NCBI GenBank assembly: GCA_033026295.1
Contig: CM065170.1
Span: 33,600,963-33,664,962 of the forward strand
Direction: 5' to 3'
Length of the DNA stretch: 64,000 nucleotides
From: Channa striata
Lineage: Eukaryota > Chordata > Actinopteri > Anabantiformes > Channidae
In this document: positions 47,801-60,900 of the stretch, piece after piece
How the letters are laid out: each line of letters starts with the position of its first letter
Position numbering within the stretch: position 1 is the first letter of the stretch
Translations under genes and position numbers: made by a program
The notes under the pieces: generated by a model
Databases searched by the model: none
Seen by the model: only the letters and a program-made list of their open reading frames with translations
Told to the model about the DNA's origin: nothing

Positions 47801-50800
47801 AGTATTCAGGTTGTTAGCAGTACAATTGATGCATTCTACGTAATATGGTAGCGTAAGACTTTTGTGTTGCCAGGTACATCATGGCCGAGCTCCTTCAAAC
47901 AGAGAGAGTCTACGTCAGAGATCTGCAGGAGTGTATTGAGGTACCAATGAGTAACGCAGCACAGTCACAGGTCTCACAACCAAAAAAAGTAAAATCTGTG
48001 CATTGAATTCAGTCATAAAGTTAGACACACTTCAGTTAAGTGACAAAGTTATAATGATTCAGGCATGTTTTTGCCTCCGTACATACAATCACCATAACAT
48101 GGTCCAGAAATATACTTACATAATATACAGATTATGAAATACCACATGGAATGATTGACGTCAACGTAATACCATAAAGTACTGTGTCAGTGCCGTCTGC
48201 TGACAGGACCGTCGTACTAATCACAAGCAAACATCACGTCAATTCACACGATACCGTTTACGACGGCTGCCCGCTGGATCCCATTTCCTGATAGTCTTCC
48301 TGTGTCCCCGTATAGACATACCTGTGGGAGATGACGAGCGGCTCGGAGGACGTCCCTGCTGGGCTCGCCAACAAAGACGACATTGTGTTCGGAAACATCC
48401 AGGACATCTACGAGTTCCACAACAGGTACAAATCTATGTGGTGCAACACACAACGGTGACACATGAGCAAAAATGTACATTTACTGTGACACAGCAGAGT
48501 CGTGCAGTTTTCTGCGTGCAGCCATGCAGCACTGTGTGTTTTGCAGTATTTTCCTGAAGGAGCTGGAAAACTACGAACAGCTTCCAGAAGACGTTGGGCA
48601 CTGCTTCGTTACCTGGGTAAACAGCTGATTTCAACTTAAATCCACCTGAAAAAACTACAACTACATGAATTACAGACTGAAAATGTTTCTGTCCCCGTCT
48701 CAGGCTGACAAGTTCCACATGTACGTGACGTACTGCAGGAACAAACCGGACTCCAGTCTGCTGATCCAACAGCACGGGGTGGCCTTCTTCGAGGTCAGGG
48801 AATTAACGTTTGACAACTTCCCTGGAAAGAAACAAGCAGCTCGATACAAACCTGACGCCACATAGACACTAAGTTCTGACACTATTACTGAAGAACTCTG
48901 CTCATTGGGTTGTCTCCATTAAAGACATGCTTCATTTAAACCACAGGGAATCATTTATTATTCTTTCACAACTTTTTTTCCCCATGTGTTTTTTTTCCAC
49001 CTTCCGCTCTCTTAATAAAAGTATATGATTAGTAATACTAGCAAGTAACTGATCACTACAAAATTCTAGTTTTTATTCCAGGAAAACTTTAGGGAGATTT
49101 TCAGAAAACAACGTTCGAGTTTCAGCCTCAGACTGTTTTGAAATGAAATCAGAATACTCCAATCACGGATCTAGTGTTAGTCACTGTGTTTGCTCTGATA
49201 TCAGCCTCCTGCTGCAGAGCTGCAGCTCGGTTTGCAATTGGCTCCTGGTTTGTCCTTTCATGCCTTTTATGTGTGTGTGTGTGTGTGTGTTCAGGAGGTC
49301 CAGAGGCGACATGGTCTGGCCAACTCCATCTCCTCAGCTCTCATCAAACCAGTTCAGAGGATCACAAAATACCAGCTGCTGCTCAAGGTAAAGAGTCCAC
49401 TTAAGTCTTACTTTTGTACTTAGCTGACCACCATAAATCCTGTTTGGAGTGTAAGAAACTCTGTGATTGTGCCTCAGTATTAATACTCGGCCACCGTGAT
49501 CCGAAATGATCAAACGTGCCGCGTTTGTGTTTGTGTGTGGTAACTCCGTTACTCGCCTCAGTGTTTTACGGCAGCCGACATTTTCACATGTGTACCTGCA
49601 GGAGCTGTTAGTGTGCTGCGAGGAGGGGAAAGGCGAGATAAAAGAAGGCCTGGACGTGATGCTGAGCGTCCCGAAAAGAGCCAATGACGCCATGCATGTC
49701 AGCATGTTGGAAGGTAACGCGCTTCACTGCTGCAGCCGCTCTACGGTGAATGTGGAGAGTTTGTTCTCCGACGCCGCTTCGGGTTTTCGACAACAAACTG
49801 GAGCATTTTGCTGTGAAGCCGCTGTAAATATTTTATGGTGAAGAACAGGCTTGTGACTGGGTGTAGTACCACGAGGCAGCTGTGTGCATTTTAGCAGCTG
49901 TAGGTGTTTGACTCAAGACCTGAAGCCGCTTCGTATCAGTTGTTCAGATAAAGCTTGAGGGCGTTTACAGTGACAAATTCCCAGAAAGTTCTGCAGAAAC
50001 TTACTGTGAATTCTAAAGAAACAATCAGTTCGTTACAGCTGCACTTACACTGGTGCTTGTTGTGATTCCCCCGTCAGGCCTGGAGGAGGGCCTGGAGGTT
50101 CAGGGAGAGCTCCTCCTTCAGGACTCCTTCCTGGTTTGGGAGCCAAAGTCCCTGATCAGGAAGGGGCGCGACCGGCACCTCTTCCTCTTTGAGCTGTCCC
50201 TCATCTTCAGCAAGGAGATCAAGGACTCGTCCGGACGAACCAAGTACCTCTATAAGAGCAGGCTGAGGGTGAGACACACAGACAAGTTTATGTTTCTTTA
50301 GATGAGGGCGTATAATGTTATTGCCCAGAGAAATATGACATTTCCATCTCTCTCCTACTGCCTGTCCCAGACCTCAGAGCTTGGCGTGACAGAGCACATA
50401 GAGGGGGATCCCTGTAAGTTTGCACTTTGGGTTGGACGAACTCCGACATCAGACAACAAGACAGTATTAAAGGTGTGTCCGCTGAACTGCAGTAACATTT
50501 AATGGCTGTGCAGGCGTTCGATCGTCTGTAAAGGTTAGCGAACTGTCTCCCCACAGGCGTCTTCACTGGAACTGAAGCAAGAGTGGGTACGCAGCATTCG
50601 CCAAGTGATCCAGGAGAGGCGGGGTCACCTACGGGGAGCCCTGAGGGAACCCATCCCCCTCCCCAAGACACCCAACCCCACACTGGGGCGACAGCGCAGC
50701 ATCACTCGCAGGTCAGCACCCACACAGTTAACACCCACTGAAACGACCCTCTGACCTTTGGCCATCGATCTCTGTGCGGATGGTCGACGCTAATAATTTT

Positions 50801-51981
50801 ACTCCAGAATGTCCAACAAATATTGGGGTGACAAAGTGGAAACCAAAAGTCCATTCACAGAAAATGATTTCCTGATGCCTCTAAAAAATGAATATTTGTA
50901 GGATTTCTGATAAGATGTGCAATTTCCTTTACATTATAAGACTAATCCATGATTTAACTGGGAAATATTGTTTTAATATTTTGAAATAGGCATTATTATT
51001 AGCTTAAGGGTAGCATGAATACTTTCCCTCGCTGGCAGCAAGAGGTTCAAAAGAAAACGAGCAAAAACAGACCTGGAGTAAAAGTTCGTGGGGCGTGTAG
51101 TGTATTTTGGAACTTGAAAATGAAAATGAATGTCTCCGTGTCTTTTCTTTTAAACGTCAGGGAGACCAGTGAAGATGCAGACAGTCTGGGAGATGCCAGC
51201 AGTCAACCCGACACCGTCTCCATCGCTTCCCGAACATCACAAAACACAGCAGACAGCGACAAGGTAACACACACACACACACACACGCAGGACCCACAGG
51301 GGTGTGTCAGGCAGCCGTATGAGCTCACCCCGGCTGCAGCTGGCTGGGTGTGTGTGCATTTGGTGCGTGTTGGAGGGAGTTTCCTCAGTCCATCGTCAAC
51401 AAACTTTCACTTCTTTTCTGCTCTGTGAACGAGGTATGTTTGATTTATTTTATCTGCTTATTTGTTAACAAGGGTGGGGTTAGTGGTTCGTCGCTGTGAC
51501 CTCTGACCCCCGGCACTCTGAATACTTTAGTAAATCATTTAAAGATTGACAGTGTAAACGGTAAAAACACAGTGATAAAGCCAAACGTGTGTGTTATGGA
51601 GATGAAATGTGAATATTTGTACTTTGCTGTGTTTGTGTGAAACTGTTGAACTAAAGTGGACTGAGATCACTTCAAAAAGAGGGTCGAAGGGAACTCTGGC
51701 CGTTTGTTTGGGGTCGAAAAGCGAATTACTTAATAGATCCGCATGACAATAACTGTCAGTTATTATCATAATTATTTATTCTCCCTCAGTTTTCCACCTG
51801 AAACAGGTAAAAGTGCCACATTTTTAGGGTTTTAGCGTCTTTGAGATGCAGTTGTGTGTAAGAAGCACTTTAATGTCGCAGACGTGTAAAGGTGAATGAA
51901 GTGCAAACGCTCAAGTACAGTTACTGTCACGCGTGTGCTGAAGTACCGTCTGTCAGTGAACACACACAGGTTTGTATTCCC

Positions 51982-52024
<43 letters not shown>

Positions 52025-54802
52025 CGTTAGCTGCGCTGTAAGCCTGATCACAGCTGTGTTCGATTGGACGGGGAACACCCCGCTATTCCCTACAGGCCGC
52101 TTGAAGGAGTGTGTGTGTGTTTCCTCCACCAGCTGGAGCCCATGTGCTCCAGTTAACTATCAGTCAGCACACACAGGAAACATTGAACCCCGCCTCATTG
52201 TCCACATCATGTGACATTTTCCTCTCTCTGTTCGGCCAATCAGAGTTCGGCGTGTGCTGCCGTGATTGGACACACAGAACATTATTAGGATGATATATGG
52301 GGGCTTCAGCATTTTGTTTTCCTGTCATTTGTCAGAAGAAATACCTGAAAGAAAATGTATTTCATGTTTGCTGCTACTGGAGATCTGCTGCAGAAGCTCA
52401 GGAGAATAGCATTTCTGCAGAAAATAGAATTAACGTATTCATAATTGTAAATGTACTGTGTGTTAGTCATTGTCGTAAAATCTGGCTTGAATATTCATTG
52501 TGTCCACGTGATGAATCATTTTGTTTGACTGACTTTGCCCCAATATGAGTTTTACATTTAATGTTGGAAGTAGAATTCCTTAAAAATTAACTACAAGTGG
52601 CGGATCATAAAAAAGTCTTTACTGCAGTATAAATACTGAGAACGCTGTCTAAAACGGAGTCCAGATGTTTCCACATGTGCCTCATAATTACAGACAAATC
52701 TCCAAAGTACTTCACATTTTCAACGTGCCTTCAGTGTGTGTGACTAAACGATCGACAGACAGTAAAGATTGTTTGATGCAAACACCTGATAAATAATTGT
52801 TCTACCAGCTGTGATAGAACTATTTTTGCTGGAACGTGAAAATGTCCCCACTGTGAGACGAGTACAGGTTTATCTCATCTCATGTATAGGTAGTGGTATT
52901 AATACTTACACCAGCCTGACTTCAACATTAATAAAATGTTCAACTTGTTTCATGTATGATAATAATAATAATGTCAAATACCACTAAGTGCTTTAACCAG
53001 CTGCACAAGGTGAAGTCATGGAGGTGGACAGACAACAGGACAACAGCTCGTCAGATGAAGGTTAACAAACTGTCTCACCTGTGTGTCCCTGCAGCTGTCC
53101 GGAGGCTGTGAGTTAGTGGTGGTGTTGTTGGATTTCTCCTCCGGGGGACCGGGAGAGCTCAGCGTTCGCTGCGGTCAGACTGTGGAGCTGGTGGAGCGCT
53201 CGGCCGACAGACCCGGGTGGTGCCTGGCCAGGACCACAGATCAAACGCCCCAGCAGGTAATCAGTCCCATTGTGTAAAATATACCAGCCACAACATTAAT
53301 ACCACCTGGTGGTACAGTGTCGTGGTGGACAGGCAACATAATATTGACAGATAATGAATTCATCGTCCCCACGCACAAACTAACTGTCCTCACAAGCACC
53401 ACAGAGTGTACAGGTGTGTCCCCACAGGTAACGTCTCATACGAGCTCTGCCTCTCTGCAGGAGGGTTTACTGCCCATGAGCGCCCTCTGTCTGTCGCACT
53501 CACACAGCGCTGCAGACATGGAGGGGCTTCTCCCAGCGTCCACCACGGCCTCCAGCACCTCGTCGACCTGCACCACCACCTCGTCCTCCTGCAACTCCTC
53601 CAACACGGCCACGTCCTCGTCCAACGCGTCCAACTCCTCATCCGCTGTGAGCACCGGGAGGGGTGAGTGTCCGTTTGGGCTGCTCCTTCTGTTGTCTTCA
53701 TTTGAAATGACAATATGATCGTGCATTTACAGTAATTTACAGTAATTTGTGCAAAGCTGGTGTTTTACTGTTAGGAAAACGTTCTTGACGTTTGGTTTAT
53801 GATGAATGAAAAGAGGGTTTTGCTGAAAAACAACATTAACATTTAGACGGTAAGGTTCAGAAGTATTTGGACTGTGACTCTGCATGGCATCAGTGGATTT
53901 GATGTGACGCAAGCTTATATATTAATTTTATGCCAACTTTATTTCAATGGTTTTGGTTGAAAATATTGTCCAAATTAAACTGGGACTTTTAACACTCGGT
54001 AGCAAATCATGTTCGGTCAAAGACCGCCTCAGGTCTGGAACCCTCGAGCATCACCAGATACTGCGATTATTACCTGCTGCCGCTGCTGAGTTTGCTCCAT
54101 GTCACTTCCTGTTTAAACAGAAACAACCTAACACATCCTGAGCCCAGTCTGCCAGTGGGACGGCTGTGATGTCCCACATCCCGTCCCCCCCTCTCACTGT
54201 CTCTCTGCACCTTAAATATTTCAATCCTTGTATGTTAAGACGTAAACCAGCTCAAGCCTTAGTGAGCCCGTTCTGCAGCTGAGCATGAAACATTCATGCA
54301 ATCTGGGTGTTTTTGGTCACAATCTGTGGCTTCGAACTACAGTACAAATGTTAGTACAAATGTAGTAACGTTGAAATATGCGTGTGGAAGGGTGACGTTA
54401 CCGGATTATAATTAGCATCGCACAACGTTGATGTGGATAATTCGTAATTTCTTTATGTTCATAAAGAACTGCAGTCTGTAAAGTGGAGGAAAAAGCACAT
54501 TTCTTCTGAATTAGAGTGAAGGAGAAGATGTTTGTGCTTTCACTGGAAACTACACATGGAGTAGACAGACGTACAGATGTTAACCCTGCGTACACAGTTA
54601 AATGCGTGATCATTCGCCTTTTTGGATTGTGAAAAAAAAAGCTCCGTTCTGTTGTGTTTTTGTGCTTTTGCCGTTTCAGTGGTGACATCACACCATCTCC
54701 AAGCAGCGTTTACATGTTGAACCACATGAAAGCGAACGTGGCCTTGGTCTGATAAGTTTGTTCCAGTCTGAATCTGTTTTCTAGTTTGACAAAATGTCTT
54801 CG

Positions 54803-54849
<47 letters not shown>

Positions 54850-54954
54850 GTCCAGAGGTGAAACAGTTTCAGGGTTAAACATTTACTTGGAGGAGTTTCA
54901 GACTCAACAGGAATCTGCAGTTTCACATCCTGATTCGGAGTTTGTCTACCATAA

Positions 54955-54987
<33 letters not shown>

Positions 54988-57900
54988 CCGCTACCTGCTG
55001 TGGTAGAAAACAATGGGAGAGTTAGTCTAAAAATAAAGAGTTATTTTCAGGTCAGCTGTCCTGTTTTTCATTCATATCGTTTTATTTATTAAATGCTACG
55101 GGACAATTTGTCTCTCCTTTAGCTGAACGGAGCTTTTTTATATTTTACACAGTTTTTTGTATTTGAATTTCTTGTATTTCACTCTGTTAAAGCTGGATAC
55201 TTTGCTAAATTGATTTCATTTTGTTCTTCCGTTTGTTTAAAATGTAACACATCCTTTTATTTGACTTTTGTTTAAATGTTGCATTTTTTAAACTGATATT
55301 TTAGTGTTTATATAATTTGATTGAGTTACATTTTACTATTGCTTTAGCTGGACTTTGTTCATTAATGAAAATATTTTCTTATATTTCACTGTTACTTTTG
55401 TTTTATAAAATCTACCTCCTTTTTTCTTTGCATTTTAGTTGGTTGAAGTTTTATATTTTTACTTCTTCCATGTTCATTTAATTTATCAATTTTAATTTTC
55501 ATCAGTACCTAAAGTTTTTTTATTTGAGTGACATTTTAAATAATTCCTTCATTTATCAGTGGCTCTCTGTTTTAGAGCCATAATACCCGTTGATTCGCGC
55601 CCACTTTCATCTTGCCCCGCCCCCTTCAGTCCCCCCCAGCAGACTTGTCCCTCCCCTGCAGGTTCATTCAGCACTGTGGACATACCTCTGTCAGTCTGTG
55701 TCTTCCCTTCACTTTGTGTTCTCATGCTTTTGCTCTGGATGGACTGATGACTCGCAGCATGAGGAGGGGCGGAGGTGCGTGCTGGGGCTGTTCTGCCGTT
55801 TGGGCATGGATCGGTAGGAGAGAGGGACAGGACGAGCGAGGTGGGTTTAAACCTGAAGGAGACAGAAAGAGGAGCGCTGCAGAGGAAACTCATGGTTAAT
55901 GAGTGACACGGTGTGTGTTGACCTCTTGCTCTTCGATTGTCTAGCATTCGATCAGTGTGTCTCGGTGTGTGCGTGGAGCAGGACATGCAGGTTTCACCCT
56001 CGGTCACCACACCCAGCGCACAGTTTCAGTGTGTCGGGTCCAGTCTGCGGGAGGTCGGCACTGACGGGAACAACTCGTTTCTGACTGGTTTCACTCTGTC
56101 ATCTTCTCCTTTTGTGTTTTACATGCACTTTGGTAACGGAGAACATTTCTGCAGGCAACAGGAAACTGGTTTCTGTGAGACAGTGGATTTCTTGGTCACT
56201 GGGTTTTAAGTACTCGGAGCACTAATTGACAGGGCAGTACTTTTTAGAAGAAGAAGAACCTTTATTGGTCACATATACACGCTCCAGTGAAATCGGTCGT
56301 CTGCACTTAGCCCATCCCTCTGCCTTGACCATCCGGCTGATCTACCCGCTGAGCCACCAGGCCGCCCACAGTGGGAGTGTTGTCTGAGAAACTGCTGTGA
56401 AACTGTTGCTGTACTTGAGTAATTTACTCTTACTTCAGAGGAGAATGTGTTTAATCATTGTGATTAGGTTATTCTGGAAATGAGCTGCTGTGCACAGTCA
56501 GTGCTTTAACTGTCTCACTTACATCGCACATGCTGGACCTTTACTTGTGCGACAGCATTTCTACACTCTGCTGCTGCTGCTCCTGCTTGTACTTCTTCCA
56601 CCACTGTGTATGAAACACACAGCGTCTGTCTGCACCTTGTAGCTGCTGCGAAGCTCCGACATTAACCTGTGTGTTTCTGGTGTCAGCAGAGCCCAGCCTG
56701 TTCGGCTCGGAGGGTTCGGGGCTCCAGACTCAGACAGCCAATCAAAGTAAGACAATGCGCAGGACTGACTTTACTCTCCACGCTCATGTTGCAGCTCTGA
56801 TGGACCTTCTTGTTTCCCCCCATTCAGGTGCCACCTCCCCCACAGTGTTTGGAGTGAGCGGGGGCCCAGGCGGCGCCGTCGGCTCGCCGGGGGCAAAACG
56901 GAGCAGCTCCGGAACCGGAAACACCTTGAAGGTACAGAGCAAGTAAAACTATGTTACACAATGGTCACGTTGCTGCAGCCTAACTCACCCACTGCGTTAG
57001 CAGCCTAGTTCTGCTTTGATTTGATTTCAAATCCACATCCTCTATCAGAGGATCAACTACTAACCGTGAATGCACTGCTTTCATAGTGAGCTGCCAGTGA
57101 GCTCATTGTGGGACGTTTCTGTGTCCACTGCTGAAAGTCAGCACAGGATTAAGACGAATTCAGGATTTCCACATTCCCGCCTCATTACAGGCTTTGAACA
57201 CATCACATGTTTGCTCGTCCTAAAACTGTGGATGCTCGAGTTGTATTAAACACATATGCTGAAAAACGTTTCATGCGGTTCTGTTAACTTGCCTCTTCTT
57301 GATTTCCACACTATCAGCCAGTAAGCAAAATTAGAATTGAGTGTATGTCAATCTGCAATTCAAAAGTCAAGAGTAAACGTTCACGCTCAGTCATCACAAT
57401 GGAATAAAAGGTAAAAACGGAACCGGTCGTCTGCTTCAAATATCTGACTTGGTGACTAATACGTTTATTACTAATAAACCAGAGCACTGGTAGGAGTGGT
57501 AGAAGTAGACACCTAATAATAATAATCAGTGCTAGTTGTAATAATGTGATGCGTTTTTCTAGCGCTGGTTGACAAGTCCTGTCCGGAGGTTGAGTCAAGG
57601 TAAAGCTGATGGACAGAAGAAACCGCCAATCAGAACCAGGCGGCGGGACAACCGACCGGAGCAGAGCACCCCCCTCACTGGCAACGCACAGACGGTAAAT
57701 GAACACAAACAGCCCAAAAGCGTCTTTCTTTCTTAGGAACTGAAGAGTTGTGTAATGTGAGGTCGGTTTGCGTTTCTGCAGAAAGCACGAAAAGAGGAGG
57801 GGGCTCAGAGCGGGGGAGAGGAGGAGCCGGAGGAAGAAAGTCACACTCCTCTCCCACCCCCCATGCAGATCATCAAAGACCCCAGCAACCCAGAGGTATA

Positions 57901-60900
57901 AAAACACAACATATAAATCAACAGTTTTACTGCTCGATACATCCTTATCGATTATACATTTAAAATTCCTTTTCTTCAGGCTCTTGATTCAGATCAGGGC
58001 TCCAACGAATCAGACACCGAGCAGAGAAACAAAGCTCTGCGAGGACGCATGTAAGTCACACACGACTTCTAACAGTGGGAATGTTCTCGTAAAAAAAACA
58101 ACAAAAAAGCGGCACACATGAATTGTTTTTGTGTGTTTTTGCAGGTTTGTGGTTAACGAGATGATCCAGTCAGAGAAGGACTACGTGAAGGACCTGGGTG
58201 TGATTGTTGAGGTGAGACATGAAACACTTTCGGTGACAAAACTGCAATTTCGTACTAATGCGAACAAAGAAAAACCCTGCAAGTGTTCGTGACGTGCCCA
58301 ATATACTCTGCTGTTTTTGGTTGTTCTCCAAATGACGGAAAACGTTTCTGATGAACACTTTCTCTAACACCCTCATATACTATTTTGGAAAAAGAAAAGC
58401 ATCTAACAGAAAAAGTCCAATAAAATGTTGGTCTCACGTTGCTGCTGTCGTGAGTCACACTAATGTTAATTGCAGGCTGCATTTTATCTTCTCTTTTTTA
58501 ATTAACCTTCATTTCAGTTGAGTTAATTTTTTTTTTACTGCTCAATTCTGTCTCTCTGAAGTTAAACAGCTGTAAAATTAAATTTCTCTGTGTGTGTGTG
58601 TCTCAGGGCTTCATGTCCAGGTTGGAGGTCAGAGGGATTCCTGAGGACATGAGGGGAAAAGACAAAATCGTCTTTGGCAACATTCAGCAGATCTACGACT
58701 GGCACCGAGAGTCTGTGCACACGCACACACACACACACACGTGTATATCATATTATATTTTCCGTTCTTTCGCTCTCACGCTGTGTTTTAGACTCACTGT
58801 GTGTTTTCTTGCTTCAGTTTCTTCCTGGTGGAGCTGGAGCGCTGTGTCCAGAACCACGATCTGCTCGCCGACCTCTTCATCAGACACGTGAGTTTTACTG
58901 AACCTGCTGCAAACACACAAGTCAGGATGATTTAATGAATGACACATGGCGAAACATCGTCTGTTGCACAGTTTATATATTTCATTTCACTTGACAGCAA
59001 AGAGGGCGAGCACATACTTTATGATCAAGGCCACGGTAATGATGTGCCCTTGAAGGGACACGTGTTCAGAAACCCAGAGGCACTGAAACGATGACTGATT
59101 AGTAACAAGGAGCCTGCACCCTTACACCAGCACCAGCAGCTCGGACAGTCTCAGCAGAAACTGATTCCTGAGACCAGTGTCCAGCTGACAGCTTGGACCT
59201 AAAGCAGCCACAGACTTTGAAAAGGGTTTTTGTTTTTTTGCTGTTGTGGCAAATCTGCCTGAAGGTTCAACGTGTTGTGCATTCAGCGAAGCTTTTGTCA
59301 GCGTCATCGCTTTCTGTCAGCTCTGGCCTTTCTCCTCTGACCTCTCTGAAAGTGTTGAACCTGACGCTCGCGGGATGTGGTTTGTTTGGTTTTGGCGTCA
59401 TTCGGGGTGAAGCGTGGAGGCTGAAAATGCCAGCGGTTGAGGAGTTTTTAAAAAATCCTCAAACTCAAGCCTAAGCTTCTCCGGTTGCATGTGTTTGGAT
59501 AAGCACATGTACAGGCACATGTTCCTAATAAAATGCCCGCTCCAGTAATATTCAGATGCCAACCTCACACTGACAGTCTGAAAGAAGTGTTCGACCTGTT
59601 GTCTGACTGACTCCTTGTGACGTAAACGTGACTGTGTTGCAGGAGCGTCGTCTGCACATGTACGTGGTTTACTGTCAGAACAAGCCCAGGTCAGAGTTCA
59701 TCGTCATCGAGTACGAGACCTTCTTTGAGGTAAAACGTCACATCTTCTTAATGTCGTCGTGTCAAGTCTGGTGATATTTTGTATGTGCAAACACAAACCA
59801 AGTGGACTAGTGGTTCACTGACTTAAGAAAAGCAAGAAAAGCAGGAAATCCTCCCATCTTACAAGCTGAACTGAGAACAGTACAACACAGACTCATTTTC
59901 GGTCAGCAATCGATTAAGAGACACGGCCAGATTCCAGAGGGAGGATGTTCTGCAGTAACAAGAAGAACAGTTTGTTAGACCGTGTCTCTCCTGTCCCCTG
60001 TCTGCAGGAGATCCAGCATGAAATCAGCTGCAGGATGTCAATCAGTGATTATCTGATCAAACCCATCCAGAGAATCACCAAGTATCAGCTGTTACTAAAG
60101 GTCGGTGTTGATTTTAATATTCAGTGTAAAAGCTCTTTTTGTGTGATTTTTCTATTTGGAGCAGATTCATCATTGAGGAAGTTACTTTTAGCCAGTTCCA
60201 CTTACAGACGAACAACTAAAAGCCTCTAAATGCTCGTGTAAATCCTTCTAACACACATTCCAGCGACTTACATGTAAATCTGGAGTCTCTCTCCAGCAAA
60301 TGAATATAGTTTTAAAGTCTACGGCATGAATATTCAGGCAGTAATGTGTGTCTTTCAGGATTTCCTCAAGTACACGTCCAAAGCAGGACTGGACTGTGAA
60401 GAGATTGAGGTGAGTCCCAGCTGCAGTATTACCCCACGTTCACACATAACACTCACATATCGTGACTAAAGGGTTGAATTTCAATTTCCAGCATTACTCC
60501 GTCTGTAAGTGTGTAATTATGAAGCTCCAAAAGCATCATTACGCTTCGCTGTGCTTTAGAATCAGAATCAGAAATCTGTTTATTGCCTGGCACAGTTAAG
60601 AACACTTAACAGTACCAGGAATTTGTTTTAGTGTCAGGTCCAAAGACAAAATCTACAAAAAGAAAAGTTAAGGTGCAAAGGTGTGACACAATATAAAGTA
60701 TAATACAATAAAGTAAATGTGCAATGTGAGGTTGTAGTACGACCTGAAAGGTTGAAGTGACTTTGAAGTGACTGGAGCCTCTTGCCAGAGGGGAGGGGCT
60801 GGAAGAGTTCATGTCCGGGATGAGAAGGGTCGGCTGCGTTCCCGGCCCCACGTCTCCGGGTCCTGGAGCACACAGCCCCTGAAGAGGCGGAACTTCGGAT

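Larger units (their letters stand above)
53663..56686 (+). other. kalrn: kalrn intron 41 (3.0 kb)
   Basis: Contains the paired CA/TG tracts at 54.8-55.0 kb, a T-rich stretch at 55.1-55.5 kb, and a SINE remnant at 56.25-56.37 kb. Open frames at 55.55-56.2 kb do not resemble known proteins. Confidence 0.6.

Noticed and set aside
53436..53726. Acidic minus-strand frame (Glu/Asp/Val-rich) opposite kalrn exon 41
   Set aside because: It is the mirror of the Ser/Thr/Asn triplet run; splice phases and homology support only the plus strand.
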